From: Cryptomeria japonica
Lineage: Eukaryota > Streptophyta > Pinopsida > Cupressales > Cupressaceae
Length of the DNA: 64,000 bases
Direction: 5' to 3'
Assembly (NCBI RefSeq): GCF_030272615.1
Contig: NC_081405.1
Coordinates: 652,074,920 to 652,138,919 of the forward strand
Shown here: positions 32,246 to 45,280 of the stretch, in pieces
Layout of the letters: every line of letters starts with the position of its first letter
How positions within the stretch are numbered: the first letter of the stretch is position 1
The notes under the pieces: model-generated
Seen by the model: the letters and a program-made list of their open reading frames with translations, nothing else
Told to the model about the DNA's origin: nothing
Database searches by the model: none
Made by a program: the position numbers and the translations under genes

Positions 32246-32418
32246 TATCTACGATCTTCACAAGGTCGTTGACCCTCTCCTCCTCCAAGCTTGTGGATGT
32301 TGATCTTGATGTGAATTCATCCCTCGCCCTCGCTGCGAGTGAGGCATCAGGGACCACTTCTCCTTATGACCTAGATTGGGAGGATGAGGATCTCCTTGAG
32401 GATGATGATCTTCTATAG
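32246..32418 (+). pseudogene. Terminal part of the gypsy Pro/Ser-rich ORF
   Basis: Resumes the frame interrupted at 25261: Ser/Thr/Leu-rich, then a strongly acidic C-terminus (WEDEDLLEDDDLL) and a stop at 32416. An acidic tail at the end of the coding part suggests this is the natural end of the gypsy ORF. Confidence 0.55.
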
Positions 32419-33238
32419 TACGATCCTTAGCACTTTTCTTTTTTCTCTACATCTACATTTATGTGTGTGTGATTGTTGTCCCCTGTGCTTTCTTTATCTA
32501 TTTGTTTCCTCCCATAGGACCCAGGTCACTCCGTAGGTACTTGGATATGGGAGGTTGACTATTTTTATCCATTGTACTCTCCTGGAGGACTCAAGTTACT
32601 TCATCAGTACTCAAATATAGGGGATTTTCTGTCATGCACATTCCTCTATTTGTTTACCTCCTTCTTCTAATTGTCGTATCTTGCTTTTCGATATTCAGGG
32701 ACGATGCAAAGCGTTGGGGGCATTCTTTGCTTTCTTCCATGTTGACCCAAATTTTTATTTTCTCTTTGTCTTCCTATGTCTTTCTTTAGATCTGAGAAAC
32801 TTGGTCCTATGACGATACACCCATCTCGTAGTGATACTATATATCTTTTTGACACTGCAATGGGTTCTGATGCCAAACTATCAGATCCCCCTATCCTCTT
32901 GTATTGCATCTTTTGATGTTCTGGACATTTATGTGTCGCTATCTCTTGGTGGAATTCCACAAAAACATCTCGTTATGTTGACGTGCGACAACTCCTCTTC
33001 TCCTTAGAAAGGCATGCCTTCCATGCATATCATTCTAAGGGGGGGGCATCATATCTGCATTTTCTCTTTTAGTTTTGGTATCAATTCTCTTTTTTGCCAA
33101 GTTGCTTTTTCCTGCTTGCCTAGGTGGGGCCCAAACCACTTGATCTTCTTATTTTGCAAGATCGCTTAGGTGGGGGCCAAATCACTTGCTCTATTCCAAA
33201 TATTGCCTACATCGGGTCCAAACCAGCTTATCATTTCA
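32419..33238 (+). other. 3' untranslated interior of the gypsy element
   Basis: No coding signal. A purine tract CTAAGGGGGGGGCATC at about 33038-33053 looks like an additional PPT-type motif. Parallel phrases GGACCCAGGTCACTCC and GGACTCAAGTTACTTC suggest a short internal duplication (32517 / 32586). Confidence 0.5.
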
Positions 33239-33436
33239 CCCTATCATATGGTTATCCATATTGGCGTTCCAACTTGCCCTATCATATGGTTATCCATATC
33301 GGCTTTCCAACTTTCCCTGTCATATGGTTATCCATATTGACGTTCCAATTTTCCCTATCGTATGGTCATCCATACCGCCTTATCATTCCCTATCATATGG
33401 TCATCCATACCGCCTTATCATTCCCTATCATATGGC
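33239..33436 (+). repeat. Minisatellite in the gypsy 3' interior
   Basis: Units starting CCCTATCATATGGTTATCC at 33239, 33277 and 33315 (38-bp period), then 33353 and 33388 (35-bp period), then a partial unit at 33423. The period changes because the last units lost three bases and acquired a different end (GCCTTATCATT). Confidence 0.9.
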
Positions 33437-33803
33437 TTTTGATATGGCACATCATGATAACCATATCGACGTATCTTGTACCAATGGTGGCCGCCCTATC
33501 TTGTATCCTTTTTGTCATCAGGGACTTTCCTCCACGGAGAGGCTTGTTCTTGTTGCATTTTGTTCCAACTTCTTTATCATATCTTATCATCCATTAGGAT
33601 AGACTACAACTAGCATGTTGTTGATGTTCCAAGTATCGATTTCTATTCCAAAATTTTAGCATCATATCATTGGGGGCAACCTCATCTGATCAATGAGCAT
33701 CTGCTTCCCTATTGCGATATTTCCTCCTCTTCATCTTTCCCACCTTTACTACTTTAGCTTCGCATTTCTTAACAAAGACATTCTTGCTAAAGTGGGGGCA
33801 AAA

Positions 33804-34901
33804 TGTAGAGTTGAAAATATCACCCTCATCACCTTTAGTGGCAATTGCGACATGTGGCACCTCTCCCACACTTCTTGGAGGATAGGTCAGCCAACTTGTC
33901 CTTTTGTCCACCAAATAAGTCCATGTTGGCTTCCCTAGAGGCATTATCAATTCTACTAACCTAACAGGTTTGCAAACATAGACACGATGCAGAGACGTCC
34001 ATGTGGTGTGTTACCATCTCACCAACCTGGTAGCCAACAGGTGGCCATTGAGACATTATGACCCATGCCAGGAAGGAATTGTAACACCTCCCTACGCGAC
34101 CGCTGACATCCAGATTTGTCCCTTAGCCTATATCTTTGGTCTCGGGACATTTCCAAGGGATCCTTTTGGTAGATTGAAGACTTGCTCTTGGAGATATTAC
34201 CACCATTGTTGCAACATTGTCAAGCTACCAAGTTCATCAAGCACAGTAACACTTGCCAAGCATTAGGGGAGTAATCTTATTGTATCTTGAATTTACAAAA
34301 TCTCATTTACTTTCCAATTATGGAATAGCATAGCATCATTTTTGCATTTGTCTTTGCATTCTTCTTTATCTTCTTTATCCTCTTCCTTTCTCATGGCTAT
34401 CTGGGGTTGTATGTGGAGGTGGAAATACCAAAATGGGGGTCTGACTTAGGCAGGCTCCAAAACACAACCCCCAAAATTTTCTCTCTTGCATGTGTGTAGG
34501 CACAACTTCGTGGAGAGGAGACCATCTTGTGGGAGGCTTCATAGCATGGACTAGTTGTGAGATTCCTTCATCCTTTTAGCACTCTCTTCATTCCACTCTG
34601 TAATCTATGTTTTCCATATATTTTAGTATTGGTTAGCTAATCTGGAAGTTCTATCAATGCATCCTAAGCTTTCTGCTCGGACTCTATACTTTTTCCGTAC
34701 ATGACGACAGTGCGCCGCACGCTCATCCTACGGACAGAGGCTCTATAGATCCGTCCAGAGATGTTTGTCGAGCATCTGATATTCCTTGCATGATTTTGTT
34801 ATCCCCTGGCTCAGCGTTGTGCCTATTTGAAGAGGTAATTGGAAGGACAATTTGTCTTTAAGGATTCATCATCCTTGAGGTGACAAATTTGCTCCATTAC
34901 C
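33804..34901 (+). repeat. 3' LTR of the gypsy element
   Basis: 1,098 bp, beginning TGTAGAGTTGAAAATATC right after AGTGGGGGCAAAA. Followed by AAAAC, the target-site duplication matching 19052-19056. Confidence 0.85.
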
Positions 34902-34906
34902 AAAAC

Positions 34907-37560
34907 ACCAAATACCAAATGTTCCTAATCCCAATCACTTAAACATTTCTAACATCATAAACAAATCCCAAGATGATCTATCACAATTCCATTTCTTTAC
35001 ATAATACCCCAATACATATCAATAAATCCATACTATTACTCCATTAATACCAATATCCATGATACTCATGTTACATCATTAAGCTCTCCTAATATATCTT
35101 GTTTACCATTTACATGAATATATTATCCATTACGTCCATGAACATAGCTCACCAATACATCTTGAATCCAATTACATACATATGCCATAAGAATCATATA
35201 CATTTATCTGCTACAAGTATCCATCCATAGCTGAAGAGATAAAAGATCAACATCCACGCAAGAGAATACAATGATGAACATCCCAATGGAAGAATGCATC
35301 AATCCACCAGACCATGTGGAACCATAAGGAACAACCCCCCATGCTAGGAGATTCCACAAGATCCCACTCACACTCTAGATCTAGGCAGACACCTAACAAC
35401 CAAAGAAAAGACCAATACAAAATAAGTGCAAGAATGTAAATCATAAAATCGCCAATACGAAACTGCGAGAGGCAACACATCAAATCAAGGCTCAAGGCAC
35501 TAGGACCTACATGTAGTGAAAAGAGTGTCATCACATGTGACAAATGGGAACCTAGGCACTTGTCCTGGCCAACCTAGATGCACATGCAAAGCCATATCAA
35601 CCTTAATGGGGTAAGGGAGATTATCTAACCTAGGTTGCCAAGGCCTTCCCAATCCTATCCCGGATCACTACTTCTGGGAAAGGCAGAGGAGCCACCGACC
35701 AATTATCATCTTATTAAAATGAACTATTCTATCCAATCCCAAGAATTATTATATTAAGTTATCAATTGATTACAAAGTCAAACTCCTAATGAGATATTCG
35801 ACGATCTAGACCACAGGTAACCTGGCTGTCTACCCCCTTGCAATCCCAGTCACTCATTTGGAAGCCCACTCCCCTTATCATGCACCTATAACTTTAGGAA
35901 AAAACATAACATAATGACATCAAAATAACATCATGAAGGCTCAACATGAAATGAATCTATCAACATAACATCATTGATACAACTAAAGCACATATGAACC
36001 ATAAAGCCAATACATAAAGCAAGATCCTTCACCAATCAAAGCATAACAATAAACACAAGGCATGCAATCCTCTTACTAAAACATAGATAAGTACATCCTC
36101 AATAATGAGGAACAATCCTCTCAGTAGAGCTCTCAAAATATATCCCTCAACATCAAGACATTCTCCCTCTTGCTGGAGCTAAGCATGGCATAAGAACAAG
36201 CCTCAATGGTAAGGCACAAACCATCTCACCGAAGCTCAAATAAAACATGAAATGATTAATAAAAAATCACAAGAAATCTATGAGATCTTAAAATTTAATT
36301 GCAAAAGCCTCTTGTATAAGAACAAAATTGGAAAAACTAGCTAATAAGACAAACCAACAAAAACCTAGCAAAAGGGCAGTTTGGCATAACTAAAACTGAG
36401 ATTAGCACATATGATTCACAAATTAGCGCATATGAAACTTATTTTAGCGCATATGACTCCTGGAATAGTGAATTTGAAATGGAGAGGAAAAATGACATAA
36501 AAATGACTCAGAACTTGACAAAAATGCCCAGTTTGGTTCCTAGATTTGCAAATTGACTAAGTATCACTACTAGAAGGTGTAGGATGCTGAAAAAATAGGG
36601 AAAACTTTTAAATAAGGAATTATAGGCTCACAAAGAGAATGCAACATCAATACACAGTCTCATACACACCCAGAAGTACACAAAAGGATTCCCAGATTTC
36701 ACAATAATAAAGAGAGATGTAATAATGAGATAATAAAAGAGATCAAGCACCATTCCAAGGCTATTAATCGAACTAAATCACAAGGAGTTGAAAATATGAA
36801 ACACACAAAGAAATAGGAAATTCACTGTAACAAATACAGAAAGCCTCTCATGACAACACCAATATATATAAATCAAATACCCCTTATTTAAATTTATTCC
36901 AATATATAATACTATTAAAATGCATTTCATTTCACCCAGCCTGAGCAGACATCATAAACACTGAGAAAACAATATTTTGAAAACCAAATGCGAAGAGCAC
37001 AAGCTAAAATCTCCAACCTGGAACAATAGAAGTTATGGCCAAAAGGAATTTGATGAAGAGAAATCCAACACTCCAAACAAGCCAAGCAAGTCCAAATCCA
37101 ATCCACAACTGAATATGCAAAAATCCTTCCCAGAGGCCAACCCGAGTGAATGCATAGGAAATTAATTAAATACAAAATCAAACCCAAAATTATACAAAAT
37201 GCCGGCCAATAGAAATAATGCAAAATAATATATTTCCAACCTACCATACCATATATCAATGCAAAAATGATATAAAATAATATTTATCTAACTTACCAGG
37301 CTCCAAACCAATGGTAAAATAGGGTAGGTAGAATAACCAATTAATTAAATGATCAAGAGGGTAAAAAAGAAATAAAATATAATATAATCAACCAATGTAA
37401 TAAAACCATGGGCATAAATAATCATAAAAGATCAATAATTAAATAATCAAAGGTATATAAATAAATACCCCAAAATAATCAAATAAATAATAATTAACTA
37501 ATTAATCCTTGATGCAACATGCAAGAGTGGGAGAAGGGAACAACTTTTAATTTGAATTCA
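34907..37560. other. A-rich spacer, target of the gypsy insertion
   Basis: No gene supported; the longer open frames on both strands have no family character. Three copies of TAGC(A/G)CATATGA lie at 36393-36450 with about 27-bp spacing. A short PPT-free, A/C-rich style like that of 18630-19050 suggests one older interrupted repeat. Confidence 0.5.
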
Positions 37561-37639
37561 AGGTAGGGTGAGAAACCTTGCAATAGACAGGCGAACTAGG
37601 GGGAGAGGGGAAAGGACAATTCTTGGGACTACTCGGATT

Positions 37640-39205
37640 CATCTGAGCTGAATGGCAAGGACCTAGTGGATGGGGACCCACACATAGGCGACAAGCCTAT
37701 CGATCCTGATGGGGAGAATGGAGAATCATGTGTTGGAGATAGCCCAAGGTAGGAACCTGTTCAAAGGGACAACAATTGGTCTTGGACTTCTCTATTCGGT
37801 GTCAAACCGAGTGGAAATTCCTCGCTTCCTCCAATTCGTAATATCTTAGACCCATAAAAAGGTGTATTTACTATTGAAATTCCAGACCCAGTTATTGAGC
37901 ATAATATTAACCTTATGGCAATGAAACTCGTTGGAAAAATTTTGGGCCTAAGGCCGAATATTGATGTTGTTAGGGCATTTGCTAAATGCAAATGGGCACT
38001 TAAAGGTCAAGTGGAAATCACTTCTATGTCCAAAGGGGTGTTGTCAATGGATTTCTCATGTAAGGAAGACATGTCAAGGGTGCTTTGTGATGGCCCTTGG
38101 TTGATTAGAAAATCAATGCTCGCTTTGCAAAAATGGATGCCTAAGATGGACCTAAATGAATCTTTTTTTGTACAAGCTCCAATTTGGGTCAAACTGTCGG
38201 GCCTTCCCCTAGAGTTCTGGGTTAAAGATGACTTTAAAGGAATTGCTAGCTCCTTTGGGGAACTCCTATCTATGGATCCTATCACAACTACTAGAAGAAG
38301 ACTTACCTTTGCTAGGATCTATGTGGGAGTTATGCAAGGCACATATATGCCCTTATCCATTGAGATTGACTCTAGATTGGTAAAATGGAACCAACCAATG
38401 GAATATGAAAGTGTCCCTTTCACTTGTTTTCATTGCAAAAAATTGGGGCATACGGCTAGGAAATGCGTTCTTTAGGCTATCAAAGAGAAAGAAAAGAAAG
38501 AAAAAGCAATGCAATGGAAAGCAAAAAAACCCTGTTAAGCAACCTAAGATCTCTGAAAAATAAAAAATGATTGAAGAGTCCCAGAGTGTCATCATCCCTG
38601 ACATGGTAGAACAACAAGAAAATATTAATGTGCAAATCCTAGAAAAACCTTTTCTTGAAGATGGTAAAGAGAATCAAACAGGCAAAGATGAGAGAGAACA
38701 TCAAGATACCAATTAGGAAGACCAACGAAGTGACAATCTAGAAGATGGAGAAATAAAGGTGGTGTTACAGGCCAAGGAGGAAGAAGATTCAAATCACATC
38801 ATGTAAAACACCACCAGAGATGGCCCTAGACTTGACTATGAGGAAGCCTAGAAGTGTTTTATCCTTGGAGGAATCTCGTCGTCAGAATCGCAACAATCGG
38901 TGGAGATGGTGAAATCCACCTTCCAGCAGTCCCCAATGACCTCACTACTTAATATAAGTGCTAAGTGGGCTGAGGTTGAAGATGTTGACCAGAAGATAAC
39001 CACCCAGAATATCCAAGACAAATATTGCCAAACAAGTGAAGAAGCGGATCGAAAGAGAGGGGGAAAAAGGGGCCAAAATCTACCCCTCAGGCTACTCCAG
39101 TCAAGACAAGAAATTGAACCAAAGCTGACACGGGTTTTAACCCCTCTCCTCCTGGGAGGAAAAAAGAAAGCCAGATCAAAGATCAAGAGGCAAGCAAGAA
39201 TATAG
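37640..39205 (+). pseudogene. LINE ORF1: DUF4283 domain with zinc knuckle
   Basis: The best stretch is 37915-38475. The DUF4283 domain includes LVGKILGLRPNIDVVRAF, a CDGPWLIRKSMLALQKW segment and an IWVKLSGLPLEFW segment. A CX2CX4HX4C knuckle, CFHCKKLGHTARKC, follows. Homologous sequence starts upstream (about 37640) in the same frame with stops near 37752 and 37854, and a charged C-terminal tail continues in pieces to 39205. ORF1 of plant LINEs binds the element RNA. Inactive because of several stops. Confidence 0.75.
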
Positions 39206-39254
39206 TAGATGGTACTCAATTGACCATGCATGAGGTATGTTCCCTAGTTAAAAA

Positions 39255-41980
39255 ATGAAAATTATTTCATGGAATATACGTGAATTGAATAGTCCATTTA
39301 AACAAGATGTTCTCAAAAATTTAGTAAGAGAACATAAACTGGACATTGTTGTTATCCAAGAAACTAAAATAACAAAAGAGAAAGTAGAGAAGATAAAGCT
39401 TTTTAAGGATGGGGGAGTTCTAGGTGGTAGCTCTAATGGTGCTTTTGGGGGCATTGCCATTTTCTGGAATCTAAGGTGGGTTTCTAGGGAGCCTGTCAAG
39501 AAGGATAGAAATTTGGGTTTTATCAGGTTTCATCACATTGGGGATGGCACCTCTTTGCTCCTGACCAATATTTATGCCCCAAATAATAGATTAGGTAGAA
39601 GTAAATTCTGGAAGAACCTGGAAGCTATTCAGGCTCTTTATAAGGATGATATGTGGATAGTTATGGGGAACTTCAACACCCCTCTCCGTGACAATGAGAA
39701 GTTTGGAGGTGTCCCATCTCAGTTAGATAGTAGAATGGATCTTTTGAACTTTATCAACAAATAGGGTCTGCATGATATTGATCTCCAAGGGGATAATTTC
39801 ACTTGGACCAATAAGAGGATGACGGAAGAAATTATTCAAGCCAGACTTAATAGGGCCCTTATTTCTAATTAGTGGTTTAACCATTATTAGTGCTCTCTAT
39901 TGGAAATCTCTAGGATTGATTCGAACCATTTCCCTGTGATTTTTGTTGCTAAGAATACAATTTTTAAAATAAACTTCCCATTTAGATTTGAAAGGATGTG
40001 GCTGGACCATCCTAACCTTGAGAAGGCCATTGAGATGTGGTGGTATATTGATGTCAAAGGTACTGCGATGTATAGAATGGCTAAAAAATTAAGGTATGTG
40101 AAAGATAATATTAAAAAATGGAACAAGGAGAGTTTTGGGGATCTGTTTGCTGCAAGGTCCAAAAACTAGTTGGAGCTTAAGGAAATGCAGGATAAAATCC
40201 AAACTAGTGGATACAATGAAGTATCAACCAGGGAGGAAAATGAAGTTCTTGTGAAGTACCATTAGATTATCATAAGAGAAGAAGAATTTTGGAAACAAAG
40301 GTCTAGATCTATATGGATTAAAGCTGGGGACAAAAACACCAGGTTCTCCAATATGATTGCTATGAAACACAAGGCTGCAAATAGGATCTCTAAGTTTAGA
40401 ATTGGAGGAATTGAAACTAGGAAGGACGATGAGATTGGGAAGGAAGCCATAAATTTTTTCATTTCCCTTCTCTCGGCGGATAATGGTCTTGATGGTTGTT
40501 CTCAGAGGGACCTCTTAGAGAACATTCCTTCTATCATTAATGAGGTTCAGAACAAGGTTTTGGTGGCCATCCCTTTTGAGGAGGAAGTTAAAAAAGCAGT
40601 CTTTTCTTTTGATGGAAATAAAGCCCCGGGATCGGATGGCTTTATCTTGTTCTTCTTTCAAGCCTTTTGGGACATCCTCAAAAATTATGTGGTTAAAGGT
40701 GTGCAAGAGTTTATTGGGGCTAGAAGTATCTTAAAGGAACTCAATGCTAATTTCTTGGTTTTGATCCCCAAATGCCCTAGGGCGGATTATATGGATAAGT
40801 TTCATCTGATAAGCTTATGCAATGCTTTCTATAAAATCATCTCTAAGGTGGTGACTGACAAATTGCTAAGGATCCTTCCTTTGATTGTTCTGCCCCAGAA
40901 GGGTGGATTTTTTCCTGGCAGACAAATCCTTGACTCTATCATTTCTATTCATGAAAACATACAATCACTTCTAGATTCGAAGAAACAAGGCTTCTCATGA
41001 AGTTGGACATATCAAAAGCCTATGACCATGTTGACTGGAGCTTCTTAGGTAAGGTTCTTGGTACTTTTGGCTTTGGTTCTAGGTTTATTCAGTTGATTGA
41101 TCAACTTATCTCAACCCCTTATTTCTCTATTATTGTGAATGGTGTGCCTTCCCCCTTCTTCAAAACTTCTAGGGGCATTAGGCAAGGGGATCCCATATCC
41201 CCTATTCTCTTCATTATTTTGGCTAAATGTTTGGGTAGATTTATTAGCAAATATGTTTCTCAGGGGCTTCTTTGTGGAATCTCCCCCTCTTCTGGTTTTA
41301 GAGCCTATACCCATCATCAATTTGTTGATGATACCATCTTAATGGGTACTTCTTCATTAAAATAAGCATCCAATTTGAAGAACCTCCTCAATACTTATAG
41401 TTCGGCCTTGGATCAAATTATTAATTGGGAGAAAAGCTCTGTTTTCATCTTCAACACCCCGAAGGATAGATAGGTTAGGATGGCCTGGATCCCTTGGTGC
41501 CAAATTGGTAAGCCTCCTTCTATTTACCTAGGTCTCCCTTTGGGTATGAAACCTTTAGAGCTATTCTAGAATAGTCTTGTTGATAGATTTAGTAGGAAGC
41601 TCACTGGTTGAAAAGGTATCCTTCTTAGTCAAGCTGGAAAAATCCAACTAATAAAATCATCTCTCCAGATTCTTTCGGTATATTCTTTAAGCTTCTTCAA
41701 AATCCTTGGAATTGTTTTTGAAGATATTGATAAAAGACAAAAATCCTTCCTATGTTTTGGGGTTGAGGAGAAGAAGAGAGTGGCACTCATAGCTTGGGAT
41801 AATATTTATAAACCCAAAAAGGTGGGGGTTATGGGCTTAAGAAATATCAGAACCTTGAACAAACCTCTTCTTGCCAAACAAATCTGTAGAACCTATCAGC
41901 AAAAATGGAGAATGGAATTATATCTGGAAGGATAGTACTAATGGGAGGTTCCCACCATGGAAGATTTCCTTGCCTCTTAT
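39255..41980 (+). pseudogene. LINE ORF2: AP-type endonuclease and reverse transcriptase
   Basis: The endonuclease starts at the ATG at 39255: MKIISWNIRELNSP, then VIQETK. At the position of the usual GDFN it reads MGNFN, and at SDH it reads DSNHFPV, so two catalytic Asp residues appear as Asn. The RT part has NKAPGSDGF, LVLIPK, MKLDISKAYDHVDW (40997, after a one-base frame change near 41000), RGIRQGDPISP and FVDDTILM (the FADD-type box). In-frame stops are at 39762, near 39870, 40167, 40263, 41364, 41472 and beyond. The zinc-knuckle/RNase H tail is not reached before the interruption at 41992. Confidence 0.8.
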
Positions 41981-41991
41981 CTATTAGACAC

Positions 41992-44453
41992 AATGCACCA
42001 CTAAGAGGGGGGTGAGTCGGTGGTTCTTATTCTTTTTCCCTTTAACTAACTTATGTGTGTATACCAGTTCTGGGAACTAACACAATGGAGACATACCAGG
42101 TAGTGAGGAGATCAACTCAAAACAATCACACACAAAGAGACATTTCATAACAACAGGATGTATGAGGAAAACTCAAGATGGGAAAAACCTCAGTGAGCAA
42201 TGCTGCTAGAGTCTCCTGCTCCAATCCAGCCTTACAATGAACATTGTTACAAAGTTTAGGGCACAAACCCAAGGAGCACCAACCCCTAACTTCATGGGCT
42301 ACAACCCAAAGGAGCACCAAACCCTAACTTTCGGGCACCTACCCAAGGAGCACCAACCCCTGCACCAAGCTACAACTTAGTGTTCACAATAAAAACATCA
42401 AATTCAAAAGTAGTTATCTTGTTACAAGTGAATCTTGCAACCATTTCATATATCTTACTCTGTCGGTGAGATACCTTCTCTGCCACACCGACTTACTCTT
42501 CTGCTGCTTAACTACTGGTAGACTCTACTGATACATCTCTCCTCTTCTTCTTCTTTGTTGGATCTCCACCTTACTCACTGCTCTTCACTGGTATAACTCT
42601 TTACCGGTTCTCTATCTTCCTTCTCTGCAGCCTCCTTCACTTCTGCTTTGCTAGTATGAACACTACTGGTTGTTCTCTCCTACCGGTTGAAATCTACAAC
42701 TAGGTTCTCCCACACTCTTACTCACTTTCTAGATGCTCATTGAGCACTTGGCTAATTTGCTCTCACATGCAGAAGTAATCCATTTCGTAGAAGCACAATA
42801 TTTTTCTTCTATTCAGCAGCACATCACAATCTCTTAGGCTTGCATATTTATCACCCAGACTTCCTGCCAAAAACCAATTTCAAACTTGGAACCTTAGGTT
42901 TTTCTTCACTGATCATGAGGAAGATCAAATCTACTCAAATCTAATCGGATCACAACATAGAGATGGCTATCTGTACATATCCATCATTTTCGTGCCTTCT
43001 AGAACACACCTTCCTATTTTAGCAACTTGCAATCAATCTATCAACACACTTCTTAGTCAATATCTATTAATAGGAGGATGGATAGCTTTAACTACTTCAA
43101 ATTGCTTGATCATTCTATCCTCAATCCTCTCTTGTCCATTTAATCTTAAGCCGCACACTTCTATAACTTCACCTCAAGCTTTGCAGTCATTAATAATGTC
43201 AGACCAATCACAACTACTCACTAACCTCACTTCACCGACCCATGCATGTTTCATCTGCCACTTCATGCAAGTTTGCCACTTCATCTTCACATGGCATCAC
43301 AGTCGATATCCATCTCATCACACTATTTTTTTGGTTCATGCCTAGTCACCAAATACATAGATAACTGGTTTCATCTATCGGTAAACATACCCTACTAGCA
43401 CATAATGCCTTGCCAGTAAACCTTCATGCCTACACCATTTTAATATTGCTGGTGTAGTACATCAACTAGGCAACAACCATGCCAGTCCATAGCAGCTATT
43501 AGGAGTAACACATCATGTGTAACTCCATTAAATGAAGTTCTTCCACTCTTTCACATTCTTCTCACTCAGCTGCACTCCTCTTTATTAGGTGAGAACCTTA
43601 TCTTCCTTGTTTCTTCTCTGATGATTTACTAGTTGTCATAACATGTCAAGTAACACCCATGCAAAATCAGGTAGATGTGTCTATCGATGGACAACATACT
43701 TTCCTTCTTGCTGGTGAGACACATTGATGACACCAAATTATCAAGCTCCAACTGCTTTGCATCAACCTTCCTTTAGCATCTCGGTATCCCATGTATATTC
43801 CTACAGACATACAATCATTCTTTTCCATCAATTGGTTCTCCTTTCATCTAGTTTGTCAAGATGAAAAACACACCATATCAACTCCTCATTCTTCCTTGGT
43901 AGCACACCTGTCTTGTCTAGTGTGTATTTCTGATCTCATACCCTGGAAGCTTTCTCATCTTCTATATGCACAACTGATCCCTTCATTCAATCACCTGCCT
44001 ATCTCAGGGAATCATTCTATTGGTACAAGTGTGACTTTGCTAAGTGGAGGATACATCATTCACATGAAATATTCCATCCTGAACAAAGAGGGAACATACC
44101 TTGTCAACCTATCACCAAGCTTGTGATAGCTTCTTCATCCGGTGGGAGTCCTTCTAGTTATCCTTACACTAACAATCAAGTGGCCTGCTCATACTTCTAC
44201 TTCTCCTATAGTATTCTATCACTTCAGCATGGCCAATGCTCATCATGTATTCTCTTCATCCTTGTTGTATGAAACACCATATCAACAACCGTTTTCTAGA
44301 GTGATCACATTATTGCACATCAATCATACTGGTACATGCTGGTTACCTGGTTGTCACTAATCATGATACATCAGCTCTTCTCCCTTACTGACCCATCTTC
44401 TATTTTAGTAACATCCTATACCATTTGAGATCAATGAAAATACAATGCCAACA
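41992..44453 (-). repeat. 3' LTR of copia-type element F (minus strand)
   Basis: On the minus strand it starts TGTTGGCATTG after AAAGGGGGAGA and ends at a degraded CTAATA (canonical CA now TA). The family blocks are present: CCCCCCTCTTAGTGG near the end and the GGTTTTTCCCATCTTGAG phrase (42172-42189). At 2,462 bp it is the longest LTR of this type here; part of it may be an unrecognised insertion. It interrupts the LINE ORF2. The open frames inside it on the plus strand are not genes. Confidence 0.7.
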
Positions 44454-45280
44454 ATCTCCCCCTTTGGCATTGATGTCAACACATGTAGTGTCCGGTATAC
44501 TATAGTAACTTTCTCCCCCTTTGATAACAATGGAAAAGGGCACTATCAGGATAATATTCCTTGTTGTATCTATTGAGCACTGATAGGAATCTTATTTCCC
44601 CTTTTTATCGAGTCCATATCCCCCTTTGAATATTATGCACAACATCATCTCAATCATCTATACATGAGATGGAAAGCTTAGGTACCAAACAACCCTTAAT
44701 AGCTAACACAGGTCTCTCTCCTTCTTTGAGCATCTGCTTGATCTTCTTCTGTGCTCAATATATCTGATATCAATATGAGGATATAGCTCTAAACTCCCCC
44801 CGAACCATAGATCTCTGGTCTTCATTTCTTATCTGCCAGATTCCAAAATGGTACTCACCTCAATACCTATGACATCTATCAACATGAGCTCTGAATTGTC
44901 AGGTTACATATCCAACATATTGACCCATTAAGATGTATGCACATAAGATCAACTATTGGACCACCATAAGTCATTCAGGTCATTTTTAATATCACCTGAG
45001 ACATAACCTTGTCCATTTATGCTATCAGAGTTATTGCAATGATCCCTCAACTCATTGGCTTACATAACTTGCAACACTTATCAACATCTGTGTCGGTGAC
45101 ATGTTGCACATACCGGACTCTCATTTTTACTGAGACACTTTCCTTTCTACCTTTAATTCATGGTTCCTATTTCCTCTGCTACTATACATTTCATCTGTAC
45201 CAGTAAACCATCTTCCATGAGTAGTCAGGGTAACTACACATACTGCCATCTATTGGCAAATGCACACTCCAATGAGAAAT
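44454..45280 (-). other. Interior of element F next to its 3' LTR
   Basis: Begins with the PPT (complement of 44456-44466) and a second PPT-like motif (complement of 44513-44524). No protein similarity recognised. Cut at 45280 by the LTR of element E. Confidence 0.55.

Larger units (their letters stand above)
19057..34901 (+). mobile_element. Tat-like Ty3/gypsy element with gag and protease only, carrying two nested insertions
   Basis: LTRs at 19057-20177 and 33804-34901 start TGTAGAG and end near TCCATTAC. The flanking 5-mers AAAAC (19052-19056 and 34902-34906) match exactly. A PPT-like AGTGGGGGCAAAA precedes the 3' LTR. The interior encodes a retrotransposon Gag, a CX2HX4HX4C knuckle and a retropepsin-like domain, then a long Pro/Ser-rich region. 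No RT, RNase H or integrase sequence was found. Leaving out the solo LTR at 21973 and the element at 25262 gives an original length of about 7.7 kb. It was probably non-autonomous, in the manner of gag-only (TR-GAG-like) elements. Confidence 0.8.
37560..41991 (+). mobile_element. LINE (non-LTR retrotransposon), decayed, 3' end not seen
   Basis: The 5' start is approximate. ORF1 and ORF2 follow in the order usual for plant L1-type elements. ORF2 stops being readable at 41991, exactly where the LTR of a minus-strand copia-type element begins, so the LINE is interrupted rather than naturally ended. No poly(A) tail or target-site duplication is available inside the window. Confidence 0.8.

Noticed and set aside
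33124-33602. Overlapping open frames in the minisatellite region
   Set aside because: Openness follows from the tandem repeat, whose translation is a repetitive peptide, not a protein domain.
35247-35543. Cys/Trp-rich minus-strand ORF
   Set aside because: No family match that I can see, AT-rich repeat context, no conservation evidence; likely chance.
42992-44360. Plus-strand open frames inside the LTR of element F
   Set aside because: They fall within a recognised LTR, have no family character and no conservation in related LTRs.
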